Below are positions 26,891 through 35,678 of a stretch of 64,000 nt of DNA, one piece after another. A model generated the notes under the pieces. The model did no database searches, had not been told where the DNA came from, and saw only the letters and a program-made list of their open reading frames with translations. The DNA lies in assembly GCF_028713855.1 (NCBI RefSeq), contig NZ_JAQTNN010000006.1:108835-172834 (forward strand). The letters run 5' to 3'. Origin of the DNA: Sulfuricurvum sp. Lineage in GTDB: Bacteria > Campylobacterota > Campylobacteria > Campylobacterales > Sulfurimonadaceae. A program made the position numbers and the translations under genes. Within the stretch, counting starts at the first letter, position 1; each line of letters starts with the position of its first letter.

Positions 26891-27893
26891 GATTCTCCTT
26901 GATCTGATCCATCGCCATCCGTACGAGAAAGCCCTCTTTGGTCGATTCGAAAATAGTGGCTCCCATAAAATTAGCCTCCAAACACCCATTCTCAGGACAC
27001 GCCGCGACACATTTGAGACAGAGGGTACAATCTTCGGTGACTAGATTTTTGCTCGTCACGTCATCGGCGATCTCTAAAATATCCATATCGCACGCGCGGT
27101 AACAATCGCCGCATTTGGTACATTTTGAACCGTCTTTATAGAGTTTGAGCAGTGCGGGTTTCGAGAAAATGTACTGCAACGCCGCCATCGGACAAAAATA
27201 ACAAAAGAACCGCTTTTTAACGAATGATCCGACCAAAAACAGCCCGACGATTATCATCCCCAACGTCGTCATCACCAAATCCGTTTTCGACGAAAAGTCG
27301 ATATAGAACTGATTAAAATGACCCGTAAATGCCGGAATCATCATCCGTCCGGGACAAATATCACAAAACGGCATCGAGAGACCGTTGGGGAGTTTCGGAA
27401 GTCCGAACACCGAGTTGGCGATCATCACAGGAAGAAGTAACAACAAGATCAACAAGATGTATTTAATACTTTTGATCTTCCCGCGATTTGCCCATGAATA
27501 TTCACTGTAACGAATTTTGGTTTTTTCACGCACCATCGTGAGCCAGTCTTGCATTGTCCCCAGAGGGCAGACGAAACCGCACCACCCTTTATTCAATGCC
27601 CAAAACCACACCGCAAACATCCCCAAAGAGATGAGAAACGCATACCCCGCAAACCCGACGAATCCCTCAAGCGGATGTTTTAAATCATGTTGAAGCTCTC
27701 CGACATAACATTTGCCTCCTGTCCCCTCTCCGTTAAACACACACGCAAATGTCGGAAGTTTATCGCCTAAATCAAGCCCGATATATCCCCCGTAAACGAC
27801 CAAAACAAACGCGACAATCTGAAACCAAAACCGAAACCGTACGAGATTCATATTATTCACCGCACGGCGGAGACTAAACTTATTCTTCGTCAA
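26880..27893 (-). CDS. NapH/NosR-like membrane polyferredoxin (operon A)
   Basis: A 337-residue membrane iron-sulfur protein. Four to five helices are interrupted by CGFVCPLGTMQDW, CDICPGRMM and CYFCPMAALQ, the CxxxCP motifs of the NapH/NosR/RdxA family. Two [4Fe-4S] ferredoxin sites are at the C-terminus: CTKCGDCYRACDMDILE and CTLCLKCVAACPENGC. Relatives pass electrons between quinol, cytoplasm and periplasm. The TTG start is supported by AAGGAG seven bases upstream; it overlaps the previous gene by 14 bases. It could feed the double-cubane enzyme, or reduce a periplasmic metal or chelate; context does not decide. Confidence 0.88.
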   Translation of the reverse strand: MTKNKFSLRRAVNNMNLVRFRFWFQIVAFVLVVYGGYIGLDLGDKLPTFACVFNGEGTGGKCYVGELQHDLKHPLEGFVGFAGYAFLISLGMFAVWFWALNKGWCGFVCPLGTMQDWLTMVREKTKIRYSEYSWANRGKIKSIKYILLILLLLLPVMIANSVFGLPKLPNGLSMPFCDICPGRMMIPAFTGHFNQFYIDFSSKTDLVMTTLGMIIVGLFLVGSFVKKRFFCYFCPMAALQYIFSKPALLKLYKDGSKCTKCGDCYRACDMDILEIADDVTSKNLVTEDCTLCLKCVAACPENGCLEANFMGATIFESTKEGFLVRMAMDQIKENHAH

Positions 27894-28833
27894 AATAAAT
27901 CTCCTTGGGCGTTTTGCGTTTGCGCCGTCGGTTGTAATACAGCCCCAGAGAAAAGACCAACATCACCCCGATAGCGGTTGCAAACCCTAATACTTGTGAT
28001 TCGTATTCAAGCGGCGATGCACCAAACGAGAGGGGTAAACTCATCACATATCGGACACCATGATAGGCTTCGCCCTTGTACACCCCCGATTCGTTCACAT
28101 CATACGACGCTTCAACAATCATTTTTTCAGAACGTTTTTTCTCTTTTTCGGTAGTCGCATAGGTACTGCGCGGAATTTCGAAGGAGAGCACCCCCTCATC
28201 ATCGGGTTGGATCGTAGCGTTCCAACCGCTCTCCATACTCACCCGCAATGACACGTCTTTTTGCACTTTCCCTTTGTAATACACCGTGAAAGGGGCAATA
28301 TCACCTGAGTAAAGACAGCAGTTAATATGGTGTTTACGAATCGGTCTCTCCATCACCAACTCAAAAGGAAGCTGCGCGAGAGGTTTCTGATCATAATGCG
28401 AATCGTTCGTTTTCCCTCGAACCTCTTTGAGTAGCGTTTGAGAAATATTCCCCTCTTTGTTGTGAATTCTCATCGATGAAAGGTTGACGTGAAGAACACC
28501 CTCTTGAACTGATTTTTGTTCAAAATAGAGACGATAACCCCCTTTGTGTATCGGGGTAAAAGCGATTTTCCCGCCCGTCACATTCAGCTCGCTAACCGCA
28601 TGATCCATATCACGAACATAGACGACGGCATTTTTAAAATCGTGCTCTTTTTTATTCTCCTGAAGTGTCCCTTTTTTAATGACAAATTCTTTGATATTCG
28701 GCGCTTTTTCGCCGCCGCTACAACACGATTTTTTCTTGGATTCATCGAGCCATAGTGAATCTTGTGCAAAAAGAGAGACACACATACACATCGATATAAC
28801 CGCTATCTTCAATTTAAACGTGAACATTCTCAC
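27880..28833 (-). CDS. Periplasmic Cys-rich protein with C-terminal membrane anchor (DUF4198-like)
   Basis: Signal peptide (about 1-23), then SKKKSCCSGGEKAP and later HHINCCLYSGDIAPFTVYYKGK: two adjacent-Cys pairs that could bind a soft metal. The middle (about 170-250) reads like the DUF4198/Ig-type fold found in periplasmic metal-uptake proteins (NATIQPDDEGVLSFEIPRS). A single C-terminal helix (LGFATAIGVMLVFSLGLYY) and a basic tail anchor it inside out. Operon B has a positional equivalent at 33214 with His in place of the Cys pairs. Start GTG 28833 (GGAG at six bases) or ATG 28827 are both possible. The metal role is inferred. Confidence 0.7.
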   Translation of the reverse strand: MRMFTFKLKIAVISMCMCVSLFAQDSLWLDESKKKSCCSGGEKAPNIKEFVIKKGTLQENKKEHDFKNAVVYVRDMDHAVSELNVTGGKIAFTPIHKGGYRLYFEQKSVQEGVLHVNLSSMRIHNKEGNISQTLLKEVRGKTNDSHYDQKPLAQLPFELVMERPIRKHHINCCLYSGDIAPFTVYYKGKVQKDVSLRVSMESGWNATIQPDDEGVLSFEIPRSTYATTEKEKKRSEKMIVEASYDVNESGVYKGEAYHGVRYVMSLPLSFGASPLEYESQVLGFATAIGVMLVFSLGLYYNRRRKRKTPKEIYFDEE

Positions 28834-28851
28834 CTACGTCTCCTTTTTTTT

Positions 28852-30861
28852 TCAGAATGTCACTTTTAACGTACCGAAAACAATCCGCCCCGGAGAAACA
28901 TAGTATTCGGTATAGCTTTTATCAAATAGATCATCGACAGAAACGCTCGCTTCAACATTGCTTCCGAATTTGCGAGAAAGTTTTAGATCCAACGTCGTAT
29001 AACTCTCATATTCAGCCGTATTAGCATCATTGCTGTAGCGATCACCGACATATCGTGCAGAAATTTTGCTATCTACCAGATTCGGGTTTGCGTACAACAG
29101 ACTGAGTGTCCCTTTATGCTTTGGAACTTCAATCAGATATTTACCCTCCAGCGCTATATTTTCTGTATACTCTTCAATCTTGGAGATGTTATAGGTATAG
29201 TTCGCAAGCACATGGAGTTGCTCAGAAATCGGATAAGATGCATCAACTTCAAGTCCCTGTATTTTTACTTTCCCGACATTCGTTTTGGTTTGTGCGGCTG
29301 TGTATCCTCCGCTCGGTGCAGTAGTGATGTAATAGAAAAAATCTTTGGCATCATTTTGATACGCTGTTAAACTAATTTTTCCGTCATTTAAAATCGTTTG
29401 ATCCACCCCTACTTCGTAGGAGACAACACTTTCTGGTTTTAGATCGGGGTTTCCGTACCAAATTTTCGATCCGGATACAAACGTATTGTATAAATCTGAT
29501 AGGGTAGGGGCTCGATAAGCACTACCCGCAGAAACTCGGAAGGATGTATTATCATTTAAATGGTATACCGCACCGATTTTTGGGCTAAACCCGTTGGTCG
29601 ATGTCCTGTCATAATACGTATCCGTTGTAGCCAAAGAGCTGTCATACCCATGACCGTCATAATTCGTCCATGAATCGTATCTTCCCCCTAGATTGATGAT
29701 CCAGTCTTGCCCTAAAAATATCTCATCTTGGAAAAAAAGACCTAGGTACTTTTGCTTTCCTTCAACTTTGATATTTTTTCCGCTCCCGTCAATATAATGG
29801 TTAAACCGATCGATACTCCCCTGACGAAAATCAACACCGGTGACAAACGTACTGGTTCCGAATAAAGGATCATCCGTATAGGGTGCCGTCCATTGAATCA
29901 TCCCTCCTCGATCAATATTGGTACTGGAACTCTCATATTGAACAGCCGTTTTAGCCGTATTGGCAGAGTCATAGTCGCTGTATTCATCTTTGATAAAGGC
30001 TTTTACCATTAACTCGGTTTCATTACCGAATGTTTTCGTATAACCGGTCGTATACGTTTTTTGTTCCTGAGTATAAGGGTTAAACTCATTGATAGGAAGT
30101 GTCCCCGTTGTCTGATTATCATAATACGATCCCGAAAGAAATACCGAAGATCTCTTATCCAAATCATACGTTACTTTACCGTTGAGATTATTTCGCTCCG
30201 TCCCTTTGTCACGTGTATATGATTTAGTATTTACAGAAGTTTCAGGATTATAGCCATCACTGGTTGTTCTATCTCCAGAGAGAACATACCCTACTTTGCC
30301 CACTTTTCCCATCGTTGAAAGCGAGGCAATTTTAGTATTCATACTCCCATAACTGAGTGTTACATCACTTTTGGATTCGCTGGTTGGATTTTTTGTAATG
30401 ATATTAATAACCCCACCCATAGCACCCGAACCATACAATGCCGATGTTGCCCCTTTTACTATTTCAATTCTTTGGATCGTTGAGACAGGGATTCTATTCC
30501 ATTCAATATCTCCACCATAAAGATCATTCATCGGTACACCGTCTATAAGCAGTAATACGCGTCCCTCAGTCGTCCCCCCGAATCCACGCATAACTACCTT
30601 GTTAGACGTTCCGCTCGTCACTGCACCCATGCTGTGCTTTAAATCCAGACCAGACACTTCTTTGAGCAATTCATCCGCACTTTGGGCAACAGAGTTCTTG
30701 ATCTCTTGTTGTGTAATTACTTCTATACTCGCAGGGACATCGATAACTTTACGTTCCGTACGCGTTGCTGTAACCGACACATCTCCTAAATCAACAACTT
30801 CACTCGCATAGGCACTACTGCAAATTATAATCGCTGCCATTGATAACTTAATTGGATTCAT
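28852..30861 (-). CDS. TonB-dependent outer-membrane receptor, BtuB/CirA-like (operon A, first gene)
   Basis: A 669-residue receptor beginning at ATG 30861 (AAGGA seven bases upstream), nine codons inside the ORF-track start. After the signal peptide comes VVDLGDVSVTATRTERKVIDVPASIEVITQQEI, a TonB box and plug start of BtuB/CirA style. Plug motifs are LLKEVSGLDLKHS, VLLLIDGVPMNDLYGG and IQRIEIVKGATSALYGSGAMGGVINIITK. The barrel ends with IVFGTLKVTF, a good terminal Phe. First gene of the leftward operon, driven by the left half of the shared operator. Its ligand is unknown; a metal chelate is one option. Confidence 0.92.
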   Translation of the reverse strand: MNPIKLSMAAIIICSSAYASEVVDLGDVSVTATRTERKVIDVPASIEVITQQEIKNSVAQSADELLKEVSGLDLKHSMGAVTSGTSNKVVMRGFGGTTEGRVLLLIDGVPMNDLYGGDIEWNRIPVSTIQRIEIVKGATSALYGSGAMGGVINIITKNPTSESKSDVTLSYGSMNTKIASLSTMGKVGKVGYVLSGDRTTSDGYNPETSVNTKSYTRDKGTERNNLNGKVTYDLDKRSSVFLSGSYYDNQTTGTLPINEFNPYTQEQKTYTTGYTKTFGNETELMVKAFIKDEYSDYDSANTAKTAVQYESSSTNIDRGGMIQWTAPYTDDPLFGTSTFVTGVDFRQGSIDRFNHYIDGSGKNIKVEGKQKYLGLFFQDEIFLGQDWIINLGGRYDSWTNYDGHGYDSSLATTDTYYDRTSTNGFSPKIGAVYHLNDNTSFRVSAGSAYRAPTLSDLYNTFVSGSKIWYGNPDLKPESVVSYEVGVDQTILNDGKISLTAYQNDAKDFFYYITTAPSGGYTAAQTKTNVGKVKIQGLEVDASYPISEQLHVLANYTYNISKIEEYTENIALEGKYLIEVPKHKGTLSLLYANPNLVDSKISARYVGDRYSNDANTAEYESYTTLDLKLSRKFGSNVEASVSVDDLFDKSYTEYYVSPGRIVFGTLKVTF

Positions 30862-30890
30862 TAATATCCTTGTATTAAAAAAATTCAAGA

Positions 30891-30921
30891 ATTATTTCAA
30901 AGAAGTGTTACATTAGTGTTA
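30891..30921 (-). promoter_or_regulatory. Leftward activator-type promoter (operon A)
   Basis: On the minus strand: TAACAC-TAATG-TAACAC, eight bases, then AATAAT as -10 (30896-30891). The predicted start is about 30884, giving a leader of about 22 bases with an AAGGA ribosome site. The spacing equals that of the rightward and oxidase promoters. Confidence 0.65.
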
Positions 30922-30956
30922 ACTTAAATTAACTACTTAACACTAATGTAACACTT
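30903..30956. repeat. Palindromic operator between the divergent TonB operons
   Basis: AGTGTTACATTAGTGTTAA (30904-30922) and its exact reverse complement (30937-30955) are separated by 14 AT-rich bases; one further A/T pair extends each arm to 20. Each arm carries two copies of the TAACAC box 11 bases apart, so four sites in all face both operons. Confidence 0.85.
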
Positions 30957-30968
30957 TTATTTCATAAT
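30938..30968 (+). promoter_or_regulatory. Rightward activator-type promoter (operon B)
   Basis: TAACAC-TAATG-TAACAC (30938-30954), eight bases, then CATAAT (30963-30968). Beyond the boxes it shares TTCATAATC with the oxidase promoter. The predicted leader is about 29 bases, with AAGGA before ATG 31004. Confidence 0.65.
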
Positions 30969-31003
30969 CGCACTCTTAATAGCACAAAACTTAAGGAAAT
31001 GCG

Positions 31004-33204
31004 ATGTCCAAACCCCGCCGAATCTCTCACAGTATCCTACTGTCAACACTCCTTGCAACAACGTGTTTTGCAAGTGAAGACCTCGGAATCATCGGTATTG
31101 ATTCCACCACAATCGATGATCGGTTTCACTCTTCTCGAACCGAAGTATCACCTACTGCTACCATTGACGGTCAAAAGGTAGATGATGCCCACGTTGAAAA
31201 TATTCAACAGGTTTTGCAAAGTATTCCGGGGATGACAACCGAGGTAACCTCGGGAGACAGTATCAAAATCCATATTCGAGGAGTTGAAAATCAACGCTAT
31301 ATGGGAGAAAAACCTGGGGTTGCCGTTGTCATTGACGGAGTTCCGGTATTTGAGCGAACCGGATCAGTCAACATAGATCTCGATGATATCGCCTCTATCA
31401 AAGTAATCAAAGGGGGAGCTTCGTATCTCTTCGGGGATGACGCGCTTGCCGGAGCCGTCATCATCACGACTAAAAAGGGGACGGCAAACAAATCGACAAT
31501 TTCTACCGAGATAGGGAGTTTTGGATATCACAAACTCTTAGCCGAAACTTCCCTTTCCAAAGATTCCTACAATGCACGCATTCAGGCAAGTGAGAGAAAA
31601 AGCGACGGATATTGGGCTAATTCAGGATATACGGCGCAATACGTAGACGGTAAAATACAATATTACATTGACGACTCCAGTGACCTTACCTTCGGCGCTG
31701 AAGCTTCAAAGCGCAAAAAAGACTCCCACGGAACGGTTGGCGGTGTTATCCAAGCACTTAACGATCCCAAAAGTATCTCGACAGGAACCGATGGCGGGGG
31801 TCGTGATTATGCTAGGATGTTCGATGTCGATCTACTGAAACTCTATTTAACGTACAGCAAAGATTTTGGTAACAACTCCAATCTTCTCATTAATGCATAC
31901 CAATACGGTGACGATACGACCTTTGATTCAGGGCCCCAAAAATACAGTTCGACCGGAGCGGTTGTTATCGCAGATGATGCTTACACCACACTCAATGATT
32001 ACCACCAGATTCAACGGGGATTAAAAAGCGAATACCGCAGTTCAGGAGACTATCTCGCTTATCTTCTCGGTGCGGATCTGCGCAACAATACTTATAAAAA
32101 CAAAACGTCGTATTTGGTCGATTTCAAAACCAGTGCATTCTCTCCTACCATCTACCATGCAGGTACTATTACAGGGGATAACAAAACAACAGAAGCGGTT
32201 TATGCTCCCTATGCAGAGATCAAAGTCCCTCTAGGCGAGGCAACTACGCTGACCCTTAACGGACGTTATGACAACATCCAGCTCGACTATACCAATTACT
32301 TAAACCCTGGTGACCTCCAAAAAGATTTTAATGTCTACTCTCACCGTATCGGTGTGTCACATAACCTTACCCCGAATACGACCCTCTTTATGAGCCGTTC
32401 GACCGGATTTCGCGCCCCATCCATCGATCAGCTCTTCAACGGAACCATCACCCCGTCTTCTAAAGTGCAAAGCAACCCTGATTTGAAACCCGAGCAATCG
32501 GTCGATTACGATTTGGGAATAAGAGGAACTATTCCAACTGTCGATAATACATTAACCTACGAAGCCACCCTCTTTTGGCTCGATCGTAAAAACTATATCA
32601 TGTCCTCTATCGGACAATATGCTGCAGCTACGACAACCCATCCTGAACAGTACGAAAATATCGGCGGAATGCGTAGCAAAGGGGTAGAACTCTCTCTCTC
32701 AAAAGCGATGCCAAAAAAACTTTCTCCTTTGATCTCGCCTATACCTATCTCGATTCCTACTTTACACAGTATGAAAATTTTTACCTCGGGCTTGGGAGTC
32801 CGTATGCTCCGGGCTTTACGCAGGTACATTACAACCTGACCGGAAATGAAATTCCACGTACCTCACGCCATACTTTAAACCTGACCGGCAATATCAATGT
32901 TTCACCTCAAACACTTATCTCTACCGAACTGACCGCGAGATCAAACTACTACGCCGATGAGCTCAATCAGCTCAAAATGCCGGGTTATAGCGTCGTTAAT
33001 CTTTTGGTAAATCACACTGAAAAGTACAACGGTTACAAAGTCGATATGTTTGCCCGTGTCAATAACTTTTTTGACAAATACTATTACAACACCGTCCGAA
33101 GCAGCGGCGATCGTGACTACAACCACATCTACGATCAAGAAGACCTCTCTATCACCGTCAATCAAGGTCGTGAATTTACTGTGGGCTTGTCCGTCAAATT
33201 TTAA
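31004..33204 (+). pseudogene. TonB-dependent receptor, frameshifted in an A7 run (operon B, first gene)
   Basis: The first 570 or so codons encode a signal peptide, a plug (NIQQVLQSIPGMTTEV, VAVVIDGVPVFERTG, IKVIKGGASYLFGDDALAGAVIITTKKG) and most of a barrel. At CCAAAAAAACTT (A run 32713-32719) the frame breaks; the listed ORF then reads 40 foreign residues to 32839. In the -1 frame the barrel resumes at once (TFSFDLAYTYLDSYF) and ends properly in FTVGLSVKF at 33204. One extra A would restore a 733-residue receptor. The run is a perfect A-AAA-AAA slippery heptamer in the right phase. It may be a sequencing error, phase variation, programmed frameshifting or a real pseudogene. Confidence 0.85.
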
Positions 33205-33213
33205 AGGGATCTC

Positions 33214-34032
33214 ATGAAAAAAATACTATTGCCACTCCTGTTCACCGCTACCCTTTGGGGATACGGGGACGGAGTTATTTATTGGGCTCCACATGTTTCT
33301 CATGGAGGTGAGCATTCTCATGGTAAACACGGGGGACACGGTATGGGCGAAGCCACTATGCTTCATGCCATGAATTGTGATGGGAATAGCTCTGTTATTC
33401 TGATCAAACCAGATTTGTCCAAAGAAGATCTGAACCTCAGCGACACGACGCTCAATCTCCCTAAAACCTCTGTTGGCGGTTATTATGCCCTCGTCCTCAA
33501 TCGCCACACCGATAACCAAGTCGATAGTGCTATCCGTTACCTATCCCAACAAGGGCGTCCGAGCAAAGTCTCTCCGACAAAACTGACCGCACTCCCTAAA
33601 ACAGATTTGGAGATTGTCCCTAATCCATTGCACCGCGAACATGATCGCTATACCGCATCCAAAAAATATCGATTTCTCTTAACGTTTCAGGGCAAACCGC
33701 TCTCCAATACACCGATCACTCTGGAAACGAAAAATGCCTCTGTTGTGAACTATACCACCGATGAAACAGGCGCAGTGACGATCACTTTTCCGAACGATTT
33801 TAAAGAGGTATCAAGTGTTAAAGAAGAAAACAAGCCTTCCGAATTTCTCCTCAAAACCCGCTACCAAGATGGAGAGTTAGTCTATGTTACTACCCTCTCA
33901 ATGCCCTATTCGCTCAACCCGAATGATTACTGGCAATCCCAAAAGTACGGTGCAGGTGCCGTATTTATCGGTTTCCTAGGGGGATTGCTCCTCTATCGCC
34001 GCAGCAAAAAAACAGGAGTATCCCGTGGATAA
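33214..34032 (+). CDS. Periplasmic His-rich protein with C-terminal anchor (DUF4198-like)
   Basis: A 272-residue protein. Signal peptide at 1-16, then a His/Gly-rich metal-binding-like stretch (HVSHGGEHSHGKHGGHGMG) and AMNCDGN. The central domain includes PLHREHDRYTASKKYRFLLTFQGKPLSNTPITLET, typical of DUF4198 Ig-like domains associated with metal uptake. One C-terminal helix (GAVFIGFLGGLLLYRR) and a basic tail end the protein. It is the counterpart of the Cys-pair protein at 27880 in the opposite operon. AAAGG precedes its ATG, nine bases after the receptor stop. Function is unknown; metal binding is inferred from composition. Confidence 0.72.
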   Translation: MKKILLPLLFTATLWGYGDGVIYWAPHVSHGGEHSHGKHGGHGMGEATMLHAMNCDGNSSVILIKPDLSKEDLNLSDTTLNLPKTSVGGYYALVLNRHTDNQVDSAIRYLSQQGRPSKVSPTKLTALPKTDLEIVPNPLHREHDRYTASKKYRFLLTFQGKPLSNTPITLETKNASVVNYTTDETGAVTITFPNDFKEVSSVKEENKPSEFLLKTRYQDGELVYVTTLSMPYSLNPNDYWQSQKYGAGAVFIGFLGGLLLYRRSKKTGVSRG

Positions 34033-35026
34033 ACTATTGACCGTGACCGCCCTTCGACGGATTGTTCAACTTACCGCATTTGTTTTTTTCGTCTACGGTG
34101 CGATGATTTTTACCACGTTCTATACCGGAGACAAACTGACCCAAAGTCTCCCTGCTCTCTCATGTGCGTATGACATGAAAGGGGGAGACTTCTGTACTCT
34201 CATCCCATTACAGCATCAGATGGATCACCGCGTATCAAGCATTTTCACCCAAGGCGAAAAAGTGTTGCCGGCACTCATGGGAACCCTCATCACCCTCGGA
34301 ACCGTCGCCGTTCTCATCCTCATCCTCAACAAAGCGTTTTGCGGTTGGCTCTGTCCGCTCGGATTTTTTCAGGACGTTTTCACGATGATCGGAACCAAGC
34401 TGGGACTTATCCAACTCGGAAGCCTTTCACGTGAAACAGTGAATAAAATCCGCCCGATCAAATGGTTTGTCTTCCTCTTTTTAGTGTTGATTCTCCCTCT
34501 TTTAACGGGGATCGGCTTTCTAGGGCACGAATGGGGCAATCCTTACTGCTCTATCTGCCCTAGCCGTATTATGACGACAACCATAACCGGAGACATGTCA
34601 CAGGTTTATATCTCTCAGGCTAACTGGGGATATTTTGCCCTCTCCCTCATCGCCGATCTGATGTTCGGTTTGATGGTTGCCCTTGCCCTCTTCGTCCGTC
34701 AACCGTTTTGCCGTATCTGTCCTATGCTGCCGATGCAAACCTTGTTTAAAAAAATCGGCTTGTTACGCCTCGTCAAAAATGGCGATTCACACTGCGAATC
34801 GTGCGGTAACTGCGTCAAAGCATGCCCTATGGATATTTATGAGATTCAAGACCAAGCCGAAAACAAAAATATCACCCACGCGGATTGTACCCTCTGCGGA
34901 CGATGTGTCGAATTTTGTCCGCATGATGGAATAATGAATTTCAAATACGGTCCGTTTACCATCCTCTCTTCTTCCAAAGAAGGGTTTAAAAAACGAACTA
35001 AAATAGACAAATGGTGGAAAGCATAA
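34025..35026 (+). CDS. NapH/NosR-like membrane polyferredoxin (operon B)
   Basis: A 333-residue relative of the operon A polyferredoxin, with the same plan: membrane helices, CGWLCPLGFFQDVF, CSICPSRIMTTTITGD, CRICPMLPMQTLF, then two ferredoxin clusters CESCGNCVKACPMDIYE and CTLCGRCVEFCPHDG. GTG start with AGGAG six bases upstream; it overlaps the previous gene by 8 bases. Here no double-cubane enzyme accompanies it; a DsbD/TauE-like membrane protein follows instead, so electrons may go to the periplasm. The duplication of this gene in two facing operons argues for a shared core function. Confidence 0.88.
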   Translation: MDKLLTVTALRRIVQLTAFVFFVYGAMIFTTFYTGDKLTQSLPALSCAYDMKGGDFCTLIPLQHQMDHRVSSIFTQGEKVLPALMGTLITLGTVAVLILILNKAFCGWLCPLGFFQDVFTMIGTKLGLIQLGSLSRETVNKIRPIKWFVFLFLVLILPLLTGIGFLGHEWGNPYCSICPSRIMTTTITGDMSQVYISQANWGYFALSLIADLMFGLMVALALFVRQPFCRICPMLPMQTLFKKIGLLRLVKNGDSHCESCGNCVKACPMDIYEIQDQAENKNITHADCTLCGRCVEFCPHDGIMNFKYGPFTILSSSKEGFKKRTKIDKWWKA

Positions 35027-35030
35027 ATCG

Positions 35031-35678
35031 ATGGAAATGATGACTCTCCTTTCCCTTTTTATTGTCGCCCTCTCCTATGGGGCAACCGCTTGTATGCTCA
35101 CCTGCATGCCGTTGCTCTCACCGATTCTTTTGGCAAACAGCGCAACACGGCAGCAAAGCTTGAAAGTTCTCCTCCCGATCAGTCTGGGACGGATCAGCGG
35201 CTATATTTTCCTCTCCCTCATCGCCTATCTCGGTGCAAGCATGATTAAAACACTCATAAGCGACACGACGTTGATGGGGTATCTCCTCGGCAGTGTTACC
35301 CTTATCCTCGCCTGGCGCTTGTGGTTTTCGCTGAGAGATTCGGCGTCTTGTTGCAACACTTCACCCGATGCACCGCAAGGCAACATAGCCCTATTTATGG
35401 CGGGAATGTTCCTCTCTATGTCGATATGCGCACCGGTTGTCACCATGATGACGCTCAGCGCCACAACTACTTCTATCGGATGGGCGATTGCTTATGGATT
35501 AGCCTTTGGGTTGGGTGCGACACTGTTGTGGTTTCTCTTTTTTTCAGTGGTTCTTACTCAGGTACTCAAAGAGAGTCTGAAACATCTCTCACACTATCGA
35601 AATGTTTTACAACACTTAGCTCCCCTTCTCCTCGCAGGGGTCGGCATTGCAATTTTTAAAGGATGGATACACTTATGA
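35031..35678 (+). CDS. DsbD/CcdA- or TauE-like membrane protein
   Basis: A 215-residue protein of six helices. The N-terminal helix has GATACMLTCMPLLSPILLAN, a Cys-x(3)-Cys in a helix followed by a proline, and helix four has SMSICAPVVTMMTL, which resembles the paired cysteines of the DsbD/CcdA or UreH-like transmembrane domain. A cytoplasmic SCCN loop lies between. CcdA-type proteins carry thiol electrons across the membrane, which would suit an operon with a polyferredoxin. A metal transporter of the SafE type is the alternative. Confidence 0.75.
   Translation: MEMMTLLSLFIVALSYGATACMLTCMPLLSPILLANSATRQQSLKVLLPISLGRISGYIFLSLIAYLGASMIKTLISDTTLMGYLLGSVTLILAWRLWFSLRDSASCCNTSPDAPQGNIALFMAGMFLSMSICAPVVTMMTLSATTTSIGWAIAYGLAFGLGATLLWFLFFSVVLTQVLKESLKHLSHYRNVLQHLAPLLLAGVGIAIFKGWIHL

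Noticed and set aside
26267-26902. 211-codon plus-strand ORF
   Set aside because: Antisense to the double-cubane enzyme gene; no family pattern and no start signal.
32977-33204. Separate 75-codon ORF after the TonB receptor
   Set aside because: It is the in-frame C-terminal piece of the frameshifted receptor, not an independent gene.
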